15,911 nt of DNA from Armatimonadota bacterium (lineage in GTDB: Bacteria; Armatimonadota; Armatimonadia; Armatimonadales; Armatimonadaceae), in contig JACMIS010000683.1 in the NCBI GenBank assembly GCA_014381035.1, positions 1 through 15,911 of the forward strand. The letters are read 5' to 3'. Shown one piece after another: positions 1-7,558 of the stretch. The position numbers and the translations under genes were made by a program. How positions within the stretch are numbered: the first letter of the stretch is position 1; each line of letters opens with the position of its first letter. Below the pieces are notes generated by a model. That model ran no database searches and was not told the DNA's origin. It saw only the letters and a program-made list of their open reading frames with translations.

Positions 1-491
1 CGTCTATTATCCATGTTCCCGGAGATGCGGGATCTCCATGCCACATTTTGCAAAGCAGAGAAACCATCATAGGCTAGATCATCCACATCCGCCCCGGCAT
101 TGACTAGCCGCTCGACGACCGAAACGTACCCCCGTATCGCCGCCAGATTCAACCCTGGGTTTGGCGGACCTGCATCCGCCCCTCGCATCAAGAGATCGTC
201 CACGCGAGACAGCATTTCGGATTCCGACACATTCGCGTTGCAGATCCCAGCGATCAGCTTCCCCGACAGGCGCCCGTTGCGTCTGCCGAAACCGTGTGAC
301 AAAAGCAGTTCAAATATCTCCCACTTCCCATCGCAGGCGACGCCATAAGGAAGATCTACCACCTGATCCACACCGAGAAGTCTCAACCAGTCCGAATGGT
401 TCCGTAGCAATCCGCGTAATGTAAGAAGGTCCCCGGCTTTTATGGCATGGGATAATTGCATATGCAACGGGGGCGGGGTTGGTATGGACAT
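1..491 (-). CDS. Ankyrin-repeat protein, N-terminal part (runs off window edge)
   Basis: Reading the minus strand from an ATG at 491 gives an open frame of 163 codons that leaves the window at base 1, so the C-terminus is missing. It begins MSIPTPPPLHMQLSHAIKAG. Ankyrin-like helices follow, for example WEIFELLLSHG, DDLLMRGADAG, LNLAAIRGYVSVVERLVNAG and ADVDDLAYDGFSALQNVAW. Ankyrin repeats are protein-binding scaffolds with no catalytic role; the partner is unknown. The ATG lies three bases after the TAA (495-497) of the upstream ankyrin gene and in the same frame, so expression by translational coupling or reinitiation is likely. There is no convincing Shine-Dalgarno sequence. It could be a tandem paralogue or the back half of a formerly single gene. 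The ankyrin assignment is good; the boundaries beyond the window are unknown. Confidence 0.75.
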   Translation of the reverse strand, partial: MSIPTPPPLHMQLSHAIKAGDLLTLRGLLRNHSDWLRLLGVDQVVDLPYGVACDGKWEIFELLLSHGFGRRNGRLSGKLIAGICNANVSESEMLSRVDDLLMRGADAGPPNPGLNLAAIRGYVSVVERLVNAGADVDDLAYDGFSALQNVAWRSRISGNMDNR

Positions 492-494
492 AGG

Positions 495-2012
495 TTATGA
501 AAATTCCGAGGCAGTTGTAGCAGTTGTGTTCGCTGAAGCCGGGTATTCGGTAAGGGCGACGATGGCGCGTTTCTTATTCTTTTCATGGGCGATGGCGAGG
601 GGCGTTTTGCCGTCTTTGGCGGTGCGGTTCGGGTCCGCGCCAAAGCGGAGCAATATCTCTACCGCATCAGGCCGGTTATACCGCGCCGCCATGTAAAGCG
701 GCGTTCGCCCGAGACGGTCAGGAACATCGGGGTCGCTTCCCGCTTGTAGGCACATTTCAAGGACCTTTACCGATCCCGCCCGTGCCGCGGTATGGAGCGG
801 GGACATTTTGTTTCGCGGAAAAACGGTCGCCAGATTAACGCCATATGGAATAACCAATCTCAGGCAATCTGCTGCATCTTCGCGGGCAGCGGATTCGATC
901 AATTGGACGCTCAATCCAGCAAGGTCTTTCGACTTCAGGGCGGATAACAATTTTTTCAATATCGCATCCAGTCCAGCGTGAATCGCTGCCTCGATAGCGG
1001 AACGCCCTTTCTCTCCCGCGAGGGGGTCGGAATGATGCGCCAAAAGGCATTCCACGAAAAATCCATCGTTTAATGATGTCGCCAGAGCGAGCGGCGACAC
1101 TCCTTCACCAGTTAGCGCATCGACGTCCGCGCCATGCGTGAGCAACAAATCAAAGACCACTCGATGATCCGGACACTGTATCGCAAGAAAAATAGGCGTT
1201 TCACCCTTTTTATTGGCGGTCCTTATGTTCGCGCCAGCGTCCAGCAAAAGTGTTATCATTTCGCGTGCGAACACCACATCTATTGGATTTTTCGCGGGTG
1301 CGTGTCGGGATTGGTGGACAGCAACAATAGATTTATGGAGCGGGGAATCGCCATTATCGTCTACAATATTTGGGTCGGCACCGTTCTCTATCAAGAAATG
1401 CATCATCGGGACGAATCCGGACGCCGCAGCGCGGCAGAGAGGCGTCGTCCGATTAAGACCACCTGAATCGTTGACATCCGCACCGCGCGACACCAACATT
1501 TTTGCGATTGTCAACCGGTTTTCCTCCGGTTGGCTCGGGTAATCCCCCCAGCAGAGTTCGTGGAGTGGTTGCCAGCCTTTACCGTACGCACGCGCCGATG
1601 GATTGGCACCTGCTTCCAGCAGACACTCGATAACGCGGGCGTATCCTATACGCGCCGCGAAGTGGAGCGGTGTTTGTCCGGGCGGGTTTGTATCGGCTCC
1701 CTTGTGTAAAAGATACCGGACCAACGACAACGTTTCGTCTTCGGATAGGTGCCCCCGGCAAGCATTTAGAAGTGCCTCCCCTTGATTCCCTCGTTCATTC
1801 AGTGGGAAGTCGTGCTCGATAAGTAGTTCCAGCACCGCACGATGTCCGAATGTGGCGGCGACGGCGACACTGTTCGCGCCCTCGGGTCGCATCGAATTCG
1901 TGAACGTTTCGTCTGAAAGGAGTTCACCTAACACGACCGCATCGTTGTTCCGGATGCACTCCCGGAATAATGCTCTTCGCTCCATGCCGCTTTGTATTTC
2001 TTCGATACCCAT
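495..2012 (-). CDS. Ankyrin-repeat protein, about a dozen repeats
   Basis: This 505-residue protein is built almost wholly of ankyrin repeats of about 33 residues. Clear consensus units include TPLHFAARIGYARVIECLLEAGA (about 115-138), SPLHKSI, TPIFLAIQ, SPLHTAARAGSVKVLEMCLQAGS and TPLYMAARYNRPDAVEILLRFGA near the C-terminus. No signal peptide, membrane segment or enzymatic domain is visible, so it is probably a cytosolic protein-interaction scaffold. The ATG at 2012 is supported by AGGGG five to nine bases upstream. Expression probably starts within 2013-2075, just after the terminator of the helicase gene. Its stop is followed at once by a second in-frame ankyrin ORF. GC content looks lower than in the housekeeping genes (26 of 60 bases in one sampled line, 1141-1200), which could reflect acquisition or relaxed codon use. 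The biological role is not predictable from sequence. Confidence 0.93.
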   Translation of the reverse strand: MGIEEIQSGMERRALFRECIRNNDAVVLGELLSDETFTNSMRPEGANSVAVAATFGHRAVLELLIEHDFPLNERGNQGEALLNACRGHLSEDETLSLVRYLLHKGADTNPPGQTPLHFAARIGYARVIECLLEAGANPSARAYGKGWQPLHELCWGDYPSQPEENRLTIAKMLVSRGADVNDSGGLNRTTPLCRAAASGFVPMMHFLIENGADPNIVDDNGDSPLHKSIVAVHQSRHAPAKNPIDVVFAREMITLLLDAGANIRTANKKGETPIFLAIQCPDHRVVFDLLLTHGADVDALTGEGVSPLALATSLNDGFFVECLLAHHSDPLAGEKGRSAIEAAIHAGLDAILKKLLSALKSKDLAGLSVQLIESAAREDAADCLRLVIPYGVNLATVFPRNKMSPLHTAARAGSVKVLEMCLQAGSDPDVPDRLGRTPLYMAARYNRPDAVEILLRFGADPNRTAKDGKTPLAIAHEKNKKRAIVALTEYPASANTTATTASEFS

Positions 2013-2028
2013 TATTGCCCCTGAACAG

Positions 2029-2044
2029 GTTTTCTTCAGAAAAC
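2029..2044. promoter_or_regulatory. Short palindrome upstream of the ankyrin gene, possible operator
   Basis: GTTTTCT (2029-2035) and AGAAAAC (2038-2044) form a perfect 7-bp inverted repeat with a 2-base centre. It lies 16 bp before the ankyrin ATG and beside its Shine-Dalgarno. It could be a repressor site or a small mRNA hairpin. Only the symmetry supports this, so a chance origin is possible. Confidence 0.25.
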
Positions 2045-2075
2045 ACTACGGACATATCACGCGAAGCGGAAGGGG

Positions 2076-2118
2076 ACAAACAAACGCGGGTAGAGAAACT
2101 TGTGTCTCTCTACCCGCG
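2076..2118 (-). terminator. Rho-independent terminator of the helicase gene
   Basis: A 12-bp perfect GC-rich stem pairs 2085-2096 with 2107-2118 across a 10-base loop. On the minus strand it is followed by a T-rich tract (TTTGTTTGT, 2084-2076). It starts 19 bases after the helicase stop codon, which is the normal place for an intrinsic terminator, and insulates the helicase from the ankyrin genes. On the plus strand no T-run follows, so it should act only in the minus direction. Confidence 0.8.
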
Positions 2119-2136
2119 TGATCAAACGTAACCGAA

Positions 2137-3489
2137 CTACCCGGTGCGTGCTGGTCGCGAAGCGTTTCGTTGTCCCCCGCCGCCGGACGGTCGTCCGAAG
2201 CGTCGCGGTCCCCCGCTGTTGCCGCCACGTTGCCCACCGCCGCCGCCGTTTCCACCCCGGCCACCGACGTTGACACCAGACGGGATATTGACGTTGGAAT
2301 TCGGGTCCGGTAACGGCGACTCGTAGCCTTCCACGGTGCGACGTTCGATGGGCTTATTGATGAGCTTTTCGATGTCGCGCAGGAATTTGAACTCGTCCCG
2401 GCTGACCAGCGAGATCGCTTCGCCGGTTTTTCCGGCGCGACCGGTACGCCCGATGCGGTGGACGTAATCTTCCGGCACGTTCGGGATCTCGTAGTTGACC
2501 ACGAACGGCAGGTTGTGAATGTCCAGCCCCCGCGCCGCGATGTCGGTAGCAACGAGCACTCGGATCGCGCCGCCTTTGAAGTCGGCTAATGCACGGGTGC
2601 GCTGTACCTGCGAACGGTTGCCGTGGATAGTCGCCGACGGGATGCCGTGCTGATGCAGCACTTTATCCAACCGGTCCGCCATGTGCTTGGTGCGCGTGAA
2701 TAACAACGCTTGCCCGGTCACGGTGGAGGTCAACAGGTTGAGCAACAGGTCGCGCTTCTGCTCGGTGGTGACGCCGTAAACGACGTGCTCGACCAGTTCG
2801 GTTTCCAGCGTTTCGCGGGCGATCTCGACCAGGGTCGGTTCATGCAGGAACGCGTTAGCGAGTTCCTTGATCTCTTTCGAGAACGTCGCCGAGAACATCA
2901 ACGTTTGTCGCTGCTCCGGCAGGAGCGGCACGATCCGACGTATGTCACGGACGAAGCCCATGTCGAGCATTCGGTCGGCTTCGTCGAGAATCAGGATCTC
3001 CACCTGGCTTAGATCCACGGTACCCTGCCCGACATGGTCGAGCAACCGTCCGGGAGTCGCGACCAGAATATCCGTGCCGCGGGCGAGTGCTTTCATCTGC
3101 GATCCGATCCCGACGCCGCCGAAAACAACGGTGGAAACGAGCGGCAAAAACTTGCCGTAGGTTTGTACCGACGCTTCGACCTGCATCGCGAGTTCGCGGG
3201 TCGGGGTCAGGATCAAACAACGGACCGGGCGACGGGCGATACGGCGGTTGTTTTTGGTGTTGTGGTTGAGCGTAGCAGGCGACTTACCCGTTTGCGGCAT
3301 CAAGAGATGCAGTAACGGGAGGGTAAAACCCGCCGTCTTGCCGGTACCGGTCTGGGCGGCGGCTAAAACGTCGCCTCCGGTGAGAATCGCCGGGATGGCT
3401 TGCGCCTGTACCGGGGTCGGTGTGGTGTAGCCCGCGCTGTCGAGGGCATGCAAAAGCTCGGAACGAAGTCCGAGTTCGGAAAATAACAT
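2137..3489 (-). CDS. rhlE: DEAD-box ATP-dependent RNA helicase, RhlE type
   Basis: A cytosolic RNA helicase of 450 residues that unwinds short RNA duplexes; in this family the roles are RNA decay, ribosome assembly and cold adaptation. The whole motif set is present: Q-motif region (F3 to Q28), Walker A AQTGTGKT (45-52), PTRELA (96-101), TPGR (145-148), DEAD (169-172), SAT (200-202), ARGLD (319-323) and HRIGRTGR (344-351). Stretches such as FSATF, TRTKH, IHGN and RTRALADFK match RhlE closely. A Gly/Arg-rich RGG tail (about 405-450) probably adds RNA binding. I chose the ATG at 3489 because MLFSELGL is the normal RhlE N-terminus and GGGAG lies six bases upstream. A longer frame would need a TTG at 3537. 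The leader is about 190 nt if the -10 at 3685-3690 is used. Confidence 0.96.
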   Translation of the reverse strand: MLFSELGLRSELLHALDSAGYTTPTPVQAQAIPAILTGGDVLAAAQTGTGKTAGFTLPLLHLLMPQTGKSPATLNHNTKNNRRIARRPVRCLILTPTRELAMQVEASVQTYGKFLPLVSTVVFGGVGIGSQMKALARGTDILVATPGRLLDHVGQGTVDLSQVEILILDEADRMLDMGFVRDIRRIVPLLPEQRQTLMFSATFSKEIKELANAFLHEPTLVEIARETLETELVEHVVYGVTTEQKRDLLLNLLTSTVTGQALLFTRTKHMADRLDKVLHQHGIPSATIHGNRSQVQRTRALADFKGGAIRVLVATDIAARGLDIHNLPFVVNYEIPNVPEDYVHRIGRTGRAGKTGEAISLVSRDEFKFLRDIEKLINKPIERRTVEGYESPLPDPNSNVNIPSGVNVGGRGGNGGGGGQRGGNSGGPRRFGRPSGGGGQRNASRPARTG

Positions 3490-3511
3490 AAACGTCTCCC
3501 AAAACCTACCT

Positions 3512-3677
3512 GCAAACGCCCATAAATCAAGGCGCAATCCGGTTCAGGCAGACAAATGAATTGGTGCAAGTGACGAGGGGCGGGCGCAAAAGTTACGCGA
3601 GCCACAAACGCAATCGAACGCAAACCGGGGTGCAAAACGACCATTCGGCAACGCAAACGTAAGCCGAAGTCTGGCAA
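3512..3677 (-). repeat. Ten same-orientation GCAA (UUGC in RNA) motifs in the rhlE leader
   Basis: On the plus strand GCAA starts at 3512, 3534, 3566, 3586, 3610, 3620, 3632, 3648, 3653 and 3674. Several extend to GCAAA or GCAAAA. No TTGC is seen on the same strand here. Most gaps are near 10-12, 20-24 or 32 bp, so many copies sit on one face of the helix. In the helicase mRNA these would be repeated UUGC or UUUGC motifs. The repetition is seen directly; any function (protein-binding array in DNA or RNA, or curvature) is inference. Confidence 0.55.
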
Positions 3678-3684
3678 CACAATG

Positions 3685-3693
3685 AGTATATCA
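3685..3693 (-). promoter_or_regulatory. Candidate extended -10 promoter of rhlE
   Basis: On the minus strand TGATATACT fits TGn plus a -10 hexamer (TATACT). No good -35 stands 16-18 bp upstream, which is tolerable for extended -10 promoters. Transcription would start near 3678, giving a 5' leader of about 190 nt that contains the GCAA array. Long leaders are common for cold-regulated RNA helicases in other bacteria, so post-transcriptional control is plausible. Confidence 0.4.
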
Positions 3694-3713
3694 CAGTTCA
3701 CAAGCCGATGCTG

Positions 3714-3763
3714 TTTCTTTTTGTCCTCCGCGGACGGCACCGTCCGCGGAGGACAAAAAGAAA
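3714..3763. repeat. 24-bp perfect inverted repeat with 2-base centre
   Basis: 3714-3737 pairs perfectly with 3740-3763 around the centre CA. The core is GC-rich (CTCCGCGGACGG) and the outer left arm is T-rich while the outer right arm is A-rich. Because A-rich rather than T-rich sequence follows the stem on either strand, it is not a normal intrinsic terminator. It lies 46 bp before the mogA start. A very similar layout with a different core occurs at 15791-15820. It could be a mobile palindromic repeat, an operator or an mRNA stability hairpin. Confidence 0.85.
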
Positions 3764-3809
3764 AGAAACAAAAGCGATAAGCACCAACAAGGTGAGGGCA
3801 GGATTTCCG

Positions 3810-4316
3810 ATGCGAGATGCAGAAGAAAGAGTTATGTACCGAGTGGGAATCCTGACCGTATCGGACCGGTGCTATGCGGGGGAACGCGACGACGTTTCCG
3901 GACCTGCCATAGTATCGTGCCTACCCCCGAGCGACTATGAAGTCGTCTACCATCTTGTAGTCCCCGACGACGAGGGCGAGATCGCGGATCAACTCCTTGC
4001 CATGAGCGACGGCGGATGCGACCTCATTTTAACCACCGGAGGCACCGGATTCGCGCCGCGGGATGTTACCCCGGAAGCAACGGTTTCTATTCTGGACAAG
4101 AACGCCCCCGGCATCGCCGAGATTCTGCGTGCGGATGGGTTGCGCACCGTGTCGACCGCGGCACTGGGGCGTGGTGTCGCGGGCATCTATGGCGGCACGT
4201 TCATCGTCAATCTGCCGGGGAGCCCGAACGGCGCACGGGACGGAATGTCGGTGCTGTTGCCGCTCCTGCCCCATGCACTGTCGCTTCTCGCCGGAGAAAA
4301 GGCGGGACATGAGTAA
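3810..4316 (+). CDS. mogA: Molybdopterin adenylyltransferase (MogA/MoaB family)
   Basis: A cytosolic molybdenum-cofactor enzyme of 168 residues, the usual size for the family. MogA-type proteins adenylate molybdopterin before molybdate insertion; MoaB paralogues share the fold, so the exact member is not certain. Visible signatures are GILTVSDR (13-20), the TTGGTG substrate loop (75-80) followed by RDVTPEAT (84-91), and [12 protein letters not shown] (134-145). The ATG at 3810 has AGGA six bases upstream; an alternative ATG at 3834 would trim eight residues and is preceded by a weaker AGAAAGAG. The last eight bases overlap the next gene (ATGAGTAA), so the methyltransferase is probably translationally coupled. 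No other molybdenum-cofactor gene is in the window. Confidence 0.93.
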   Translation: MRDAEERVMYRVGILTVSDRCYAGERDDVSGPAIVSCLPPSDYEVVYHLVVPDDEGEIADQLLAMSDGGCDLILTTGGTGFAPRDVTPEATVSILDKNAPGIAEILRADGLRTVSTAALGRGVAGIYGGTFIVNLPGSPNGARDGMSVLLPLLPHALSLLAGEKAGHE

Positions 4317-5115
4317 CTCACTTTCTCAACCGCTGTCGTTTGATCGCGTAGCGACGGAATACGAGCGAACGCGCCCGTTGCCCGTCGAAGTCGCGGATGC
4401 GGTGGGTCAATATATCGCTGGGTTGGTGGCACCGAACGAATGGATTCTGGACGCGGGTTGCGGGACCGGGCGATTCACGCGGGCGTTGGCGAAGTGCTAC
4501 CCGCGCGTCGTCGGAGCCGATGTTTCCCCGGAAATGCTGGCGGAGTTGCGGCGTCTACAGAGCGGATTTCCACAACCGGCTTTAGTGACGACCGATCTGC
4601 GCGTCTTGCCCTTCCCTGATGCCCAGTTCGGCGCGGTACTCGCGGTTCATGTGTTGCATTTGATAGCGGACTGGAAACAAGCCATCGGGGAAATGTGGCG
4701 CGTTCTCGCGCCGGGAGGTGCTTTTCTGCTCGGATATGAAGACCGCTCCAAATCCGAGGTGCGCGATTTTTACATGACCGAAGGGCAGCGGCGCGGACTG
4801 CTCCCGAAACACCCCGGCGTTCGAAACACGCAAGCCGACATCCTGCCGTTTCTCCAGTCCGAGTACGGCGCGACGAACGTCGAAACCGTCTCGCTTCCGG
4901 GATGGGAATGGACACGCACGATCTCCATCGCCGCAATGATGTCGGATCTGGATAGCCGGTTGTATTCATCGCAATGGAAGATTCCCGAGGAGGCTCACAG
5001 CGAAATAATGGCGGCGACCCGCGAAAACGCCGCGCAGATATTCGGTCCCTTAGACAGCACAAAACACGAAACGCAGGAAACGCGCTTCGTGCTTCATATG
5101 GTGCGGAAGGGGTAG
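4309..5115 (+). CDS. Class I SAM-dependent methyltransferase
   Basis: A 268-residue protein of the Methyltransf_11 type, probably cytosolic; the methyl acceptor cannot be told. Motif [12 protein letters not shown] (46-56), binds S-adenosylmethionine, and the acidic D71 ([11 protein letters not shown]) would hold the ribose. [11 protein letters not shown] (94-104), [13 protein letters not shown] and [18 protein letters not shown] (about 128-145) are the later Rossmann strands. The N-terminal [13 protein letters not shown] is typical of UbiE-like small-molecule methyltransferases. The start overlaps the mogA stop by 8 bp and the ATG follows GGAG and GGCGGG stretches. A longer frame from 4063 overlaps mogA and is rejected. 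The gene is convergent with the next one; no hairpin terminator was seen in the 35-bp gap. Confidence 0.92.
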   Translation: MSNSLSQPLSFDRVATEYERTRPLPVEVADAVGQYIAGLVAPNEWILDAGCGTGRFTRALAKCYPRVVGADVSPEMLAELRRLQSGFPQPALVTTDLRVLPFPDAQFGAVLAVHVLHLIADWKQAIGEMWRVLAPGGAFLLGYEDRSKSEVRDFYMTEGQRRGLLPKHPGVRNTQADILPFLQSEYGATNVETVSLPGWEWTRTISIAAMMSDLDSRLYSSQWKIPEEAHSEIMAATRENAAQIFGPLDSTKHETQETRFVLHMVRKG

Positions 5116-5150
5116 CCAGGACGCCCTCGCTGGACTTCCTGTTAAAAAAC

Positions 5151-5459
5151 CTACGCTGGTTTCTTGGTGTTTTTTGCTGGTGTCGTGGCTTTCTTCGCGC
5201 CGGGCTTTTTGACATCTACGCCGTATTTCATCAACGCGACTTTCTCCTTATCGCTCATCTTCTCGAATGCGGGCTTGCAACCGGCGCAACAATAGTAGAA
5301 CGTTTTGCCTTTGTAGACCGTGGACATCTTCGGGTCCACTTTATTGACCGCATGCTTCATGATCGGGCAGGAAGGCTTCGCTTCGGGACGGGCGAACACG
5401 GCGGCGGGTGTGGCAACCGCGAACACAGCGGCGCAAAGAACGGTGATTAATTTTTTCAT
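5151..5459 (-). CDS. Secreted YHS/TRASH-like metal-binding protein
   Basis: A small protein of 102 residues with a Sec signal peptide (MKKLITVLCAAVFAVATPAA, probable cleavage after VFA at 23). The mature part has the pattern CPIM (C31), then YKGKTFYYCCAGC (C57, C58, C61) and KPAFEK. This is the spacing seen in YHS/TRASH domains, whose cysteines bind copper or other soft metals. A Lys/Ala/Pro-rich tail (about 84-102) ends the protein. The likely location is periplasm or outer surface, with a role in metal binding or sensing inferred from the family. It lies 30 bp downstream of the SpoIIM gene on the same strand, with GAAGGA about ten bases before the ATG, so it is probably co-transcribed. No metal ATPase or chaperone is nearby to fix the ion. 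Confidence 0.85.
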   Translation of the reverse strand: MKKLITVLCAAVFAVATPAAVFARPEAKPSCPIMKHAVNKVDPKMSTVYKGKTFYYCCAGCKPAFEKMSDKEKVALMKYGVDVKKPGAKKATTPAKNTKKPA

Positions 5460-5489
5460 GAGTTGAGAGTCCTTCAGGAGTTTCGATAA

Positions 5490-6551
5490 TTAAGACGACT
5501 TCTCGGGCGCGGTTAGTTCCAGATCCTGATCGTAGCCGGCACGGTAGTACGCCATCAGGAATATTCCCGTCAGTGCCGCGAAGCCGAGTTTGAGCTCTTT
5601 CGGCAGGGCGGAGGGTGTGATAAACGCTTCGATGAAACCGGCGGCGATAAATAGCGGTACGGTTCCCAGAAGCAAGCGTACGGCTTCCTTCCCTGCCGAC
5701 GCCAGAGCCTCTTTACGGGTTCGTTCGCCGGGTGCCACCAGTGCGTGACCGATCACCATTCCTGCCGCGCCGCCGATAATGATCGCGGTCAGTTCGATCA
5801 CGCCGTGCGGCAGGATCAGCGACCAGAACAACACATCGCGTCCCGCGAGATGCTGCTGCATCGCCAAACCGCCCAGCGGCATTCCATTGTAGAATAACAG
5901 AAACAGCGTCGGGAAGCCACCCAGGGTTCCGGCGGCGAACGCCAGGATCGCCACGCGGATGTTGTTCGCCATCAGTCCTGCCGCAAACACCGGCTTCGCT
6001 TCATCCGGCGCGTTGTATTGCGGGTTTCTTTCCCGCTCGGCATAGTAGGAATCGTTGTCGGCAAACTGGGCGGGTACCACGAGGCGCAGGTTACCCGGTT
6101 CGATGGCGACCATGACAGCGGCGACGCATCCACCAAGCAGGACCATGAGGGCGGCGCAGAGAACATACAGTCGCTTCCGGCGTAGGAGTCGCGGGAAACC
6201 CGTCATCACGAACTCCAGCAGACGCGACCAGCCCGGATTTTTATCGGCATAGAGCGTGCCGTGCGCCCGTGTTACCAGACCGTTGAGGTACAGTAACAAC
6301 GCGGAATCGGCACCGCGAAGTCGCGCATACGCGAGGTCGCTCGCGGTACGCCGATATAACGGACCGAGCGACTTCAAATCGGCACGCGGGAGCGAACGAA
6401 CCCCGTTCCGCCCGACGCCTGCCGAGTTCAGGATGCGCGCCAGATTATCCCAGGCGGGTTTGCGCGTTTCTATCCAGCCGTTCAAAGCGGCGGTGGATGG
6501 CGCGTTCAGCGCGTTTTTCGTGGTTGTCGGGGGAGTCGCCGGAATAGTCAT
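5490..6551 (-). CDS. SpoIIM/DUF95-family integral membrane protein
   Basis: A 353-residue membrane protein with a cytoplasmic N-terminal region of about 125 residues followed by five or so membrane segments (about 128-150, 197-232, 243-272, 290-312, 322-338). The SpoIIM signatures are present: NNIRVAILAFAAGTLGG (196-212), YNGMPLGG (221-228), ILPHGVIEL (246-254) and GFIEAFITPS (305-314). In sporulating Firmicutes SpoIIM joins the engulfment complex. In the many non-sporulating bacteria with this longer form the function is unknown, but it often neighbours RDD proteins, as here. The ATG at 6551 has no clear Shine-Dalgarno. It diverges from the RDD gene across 36 bp and is followed by the YHS-like gene. 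Confidence 0.93.
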   Translation of the reverse strand: MTIPATPPTTTKNALNAPSTAALNGWIETRKPAWDNLARILNSAGVGRNGVRSLPRADLKSLGPLYRRTASDLAYARLRGADSALLLYLNGLVTRAHGTLYADKNPGWSRLLEFVMTGFPRLLRRKRLYVLCAALMVLLGGCVAAVMVAIEPGNLRLVVPAQFADNDSYYAERERNPQYNAPDEAKPVFAAGLMANNIRVAILAFAAGTLGGFPTLFLLFYNGMPLGGLAMQQHLAGRDVLFWSLILPHGVIELTAIIIGGAAGMVIGHALVAPGERTRKEALASAGKEAVRLLLGTVPLFIAAGFIEAFITPSALPKELKLGFAALTGIFLMAYYRAGYDQDLELTAPEKSS

Positions 6552-6587
6552 AGGTAACGTTTTATTCGCTAAAGGGTCAGTTGCAGT
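6552..6587. promoter_or_regulatory. 36-bp divergent gap between SpoIIM and RDD genes
   Basis: Only 36 bp separates the two divergent start codons. On the plus side AAAGGG serves as the RDD Shine-Dalgarno. The space is too small for two complete non-overlapping promoters plus leaders, so at least one promoter must lie inside the opposing coding region or the transcripts must be nearly leaderless. No clear -10/-35 pair was identified. Confidence 0.45.
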
Positions 6588-7406
6588 ATGGCACGAACAA
6601 TCGAAGTTTTAACACCGGAAAATATTCCGCTCACCATGGAACCCGCCGGGATCGGCACCCGATTCGGCGCGGTGCTTCTGGATATGCTGATTCAGTTGGG
6701 TATCTTTGTCGGTCTGGCAATCGTCGGCGGCATCGCCGCCCTCATCTTGCAGTGGAACGGCATCTCCTCCGTGCTCAATATCATTCTTATTGTCGGAGGG
6801 TTTCTCCTACTTTTCGGCTATTTTATCCTGTTTGAAACGCTTTGGAATGGGCAAACGCCAGGGAAAAAGTTCTTCGGCTTACGTGTCGTGCGCGACGGCG
6901 GTCGTCCGGTTGACTTTTTCTCGGTCGCCACGCGGAATCTGGTCCGCCTTGCCGACTTCCTGCCGGTCTCATATGCGTTCGGCGCGGGGGCGATCTTTTT
7001 CCACCCGCAATACAAACGGCTTGGTGACATGGCGGCGGGAACCGTGGTCGTCCGGGAGCGCGAAGCGAAAACACTCGGCTTCGCATGGGGCAAGAAAAAG
7101 GAAGATGCCGCGCAAGTCCAGTCCGCGCAGTTCAAGACCGCCCGCCTTCCCGACACCGTGATTCCACCCGACGGCGTGCTCACTCCCGAGGAGCAAGCCC
7201 TTCTACGCCGCTTCGCCATTCGTCGCTGGGAAATGACGCCCGACGATGCCGAGCGCATGGGCTATCGCATCATCGTTCCCCTCGTCGCCCGCCTGAACCT
7301 GACGTTCGTCGCCGGTGCCCCGCCGCACTACGCCGACCTCGTTTCCACCATCGTCGCCGACCTCGACCGAGCGCAGGAAGAAATAGGTGCGGGGCGAACA
7401 TTGTGA
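6588..7406 (+). CDS. RDD-family membrane protein
   Basis: A 272-residue protein with an RDD domain in the first 160 residues. It shows R25 and D32 (TRFGAVLLDMLIQ), membrane segments at about 27-54 and 61-84, the hallmark WNGQTPGKKFFGLRVV (86-101), a third hydrophobic region near 122-138, and the closing QYKRLGDMAAGTVVV (141-155) with the second conserved Asp. A charged soluble tail of about 110 residues follows, longer than in minimal RDD proteins and with no recognised domain. Some RDD proteins have been linked to ion exchange; for this pairing with SpoIIM no firm function is known. The ATG at 6588 has AAAGGG about 11 bases upstream. Confidence 0.93.
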   Translation: MARTIEVLTPENIPLTMEPAGIGTRFGAVLLDMLIQLGIFVGLAIVGGIAALILQWNGISSVLNIILIVGGFLLLFGYFILFETLWNGQTPGKKFFGLRVVRDGGRPVDFFSVATRNLVRLADFLPVSYAFGAGAIFFHPQYKRLGDMAAGTVVVREREAKTLGFAWGKKKEDAAQVQSAQFKTARLPDTVIPPDGVLTPEEQALLRRFAIRRWEMTPDDAERMGYRIIVPLVARLNLTFVAGAPPHYADLVSTIVADLDRAQEEIGAGRTL

Positions 7407-7533
7407 GCAGTGGATACGGTCTTTGCAGTGCGGATAGGAAAGGCGCAGACGGGTCACGGACAAAGTGAACTTGAGTGTGTCATGTCGTCCACCGACAACG
7501 AACATGGTCGCAATCGTGCCGCCGTCACGCGGG

Positions 7534-7550
7534 TATAATAGGCGCGGAGG
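7534..7550 (+). promoter_or_regulatory. Consensus -10 almost touching the Shine-Dalgarno of the nuclease-like gene
   Basis: TATAAT at 7534-7539 is a perfect -10, followed by GGAGG at 7546-7550 and ATG at 7559. A start site about seven bases past the -10 would fall at or next to the Shine-Dalgarno, giving a leader of about 13 nt. No good -35 is seen at the usual distance (the hexamer near 7511 is CAATCG). The rest of the 152-bp gap shows nothing else. Confidence 0.45.
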
Positions 7551-7558
7551 ATTCCCCT

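Larger units (their letters stand above)
3490..3809. other. Divergent intergenic region between rhlE and mogA (320 bp)
   Basis: No gene is supported here. Working from the helicase side it holds the rhlE Shine-Dalgarno, the array of ten GCAA motifs (3512-3677), a candidate extended -10 for rhlE (3685-3693, minus strand), a 24-bp perfect palindrome (3714-3763), and a purine-rich stretch leading to the mogA Shine-Dalgarno (AGGA, six bases before 3810). No convincing -35/-10 pair for mogA was found. Confidence 0.6.

Noticed and set aside
100..424. Short plus-strand frames at the left edge
   Set aside because: They are antisense to the partial ankyrin gene, whose repeats are recognisable on the minus strand.
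3714..3763. Palindrome as intrinsic terminator of rhlE or mogA
   Set aside because: It lies upstream of both divergent genes and is followed by A-rich, not T-rich, sequence on either strand.
4063..4308. Upstream extension of the methyltransferase frame
   Set aside because: It overlaps mogA in another frame and has no similarity; the ATG at 4309 gives the normal family N-terminus.
4475..5215. 246-codon minus-strand open frame opposite the methyltransferase
   Set aside because: Arg/Pro/Ser-rich translation without any domain, fully antisense to a gene with clear motifs; a high-GC shadow frame.
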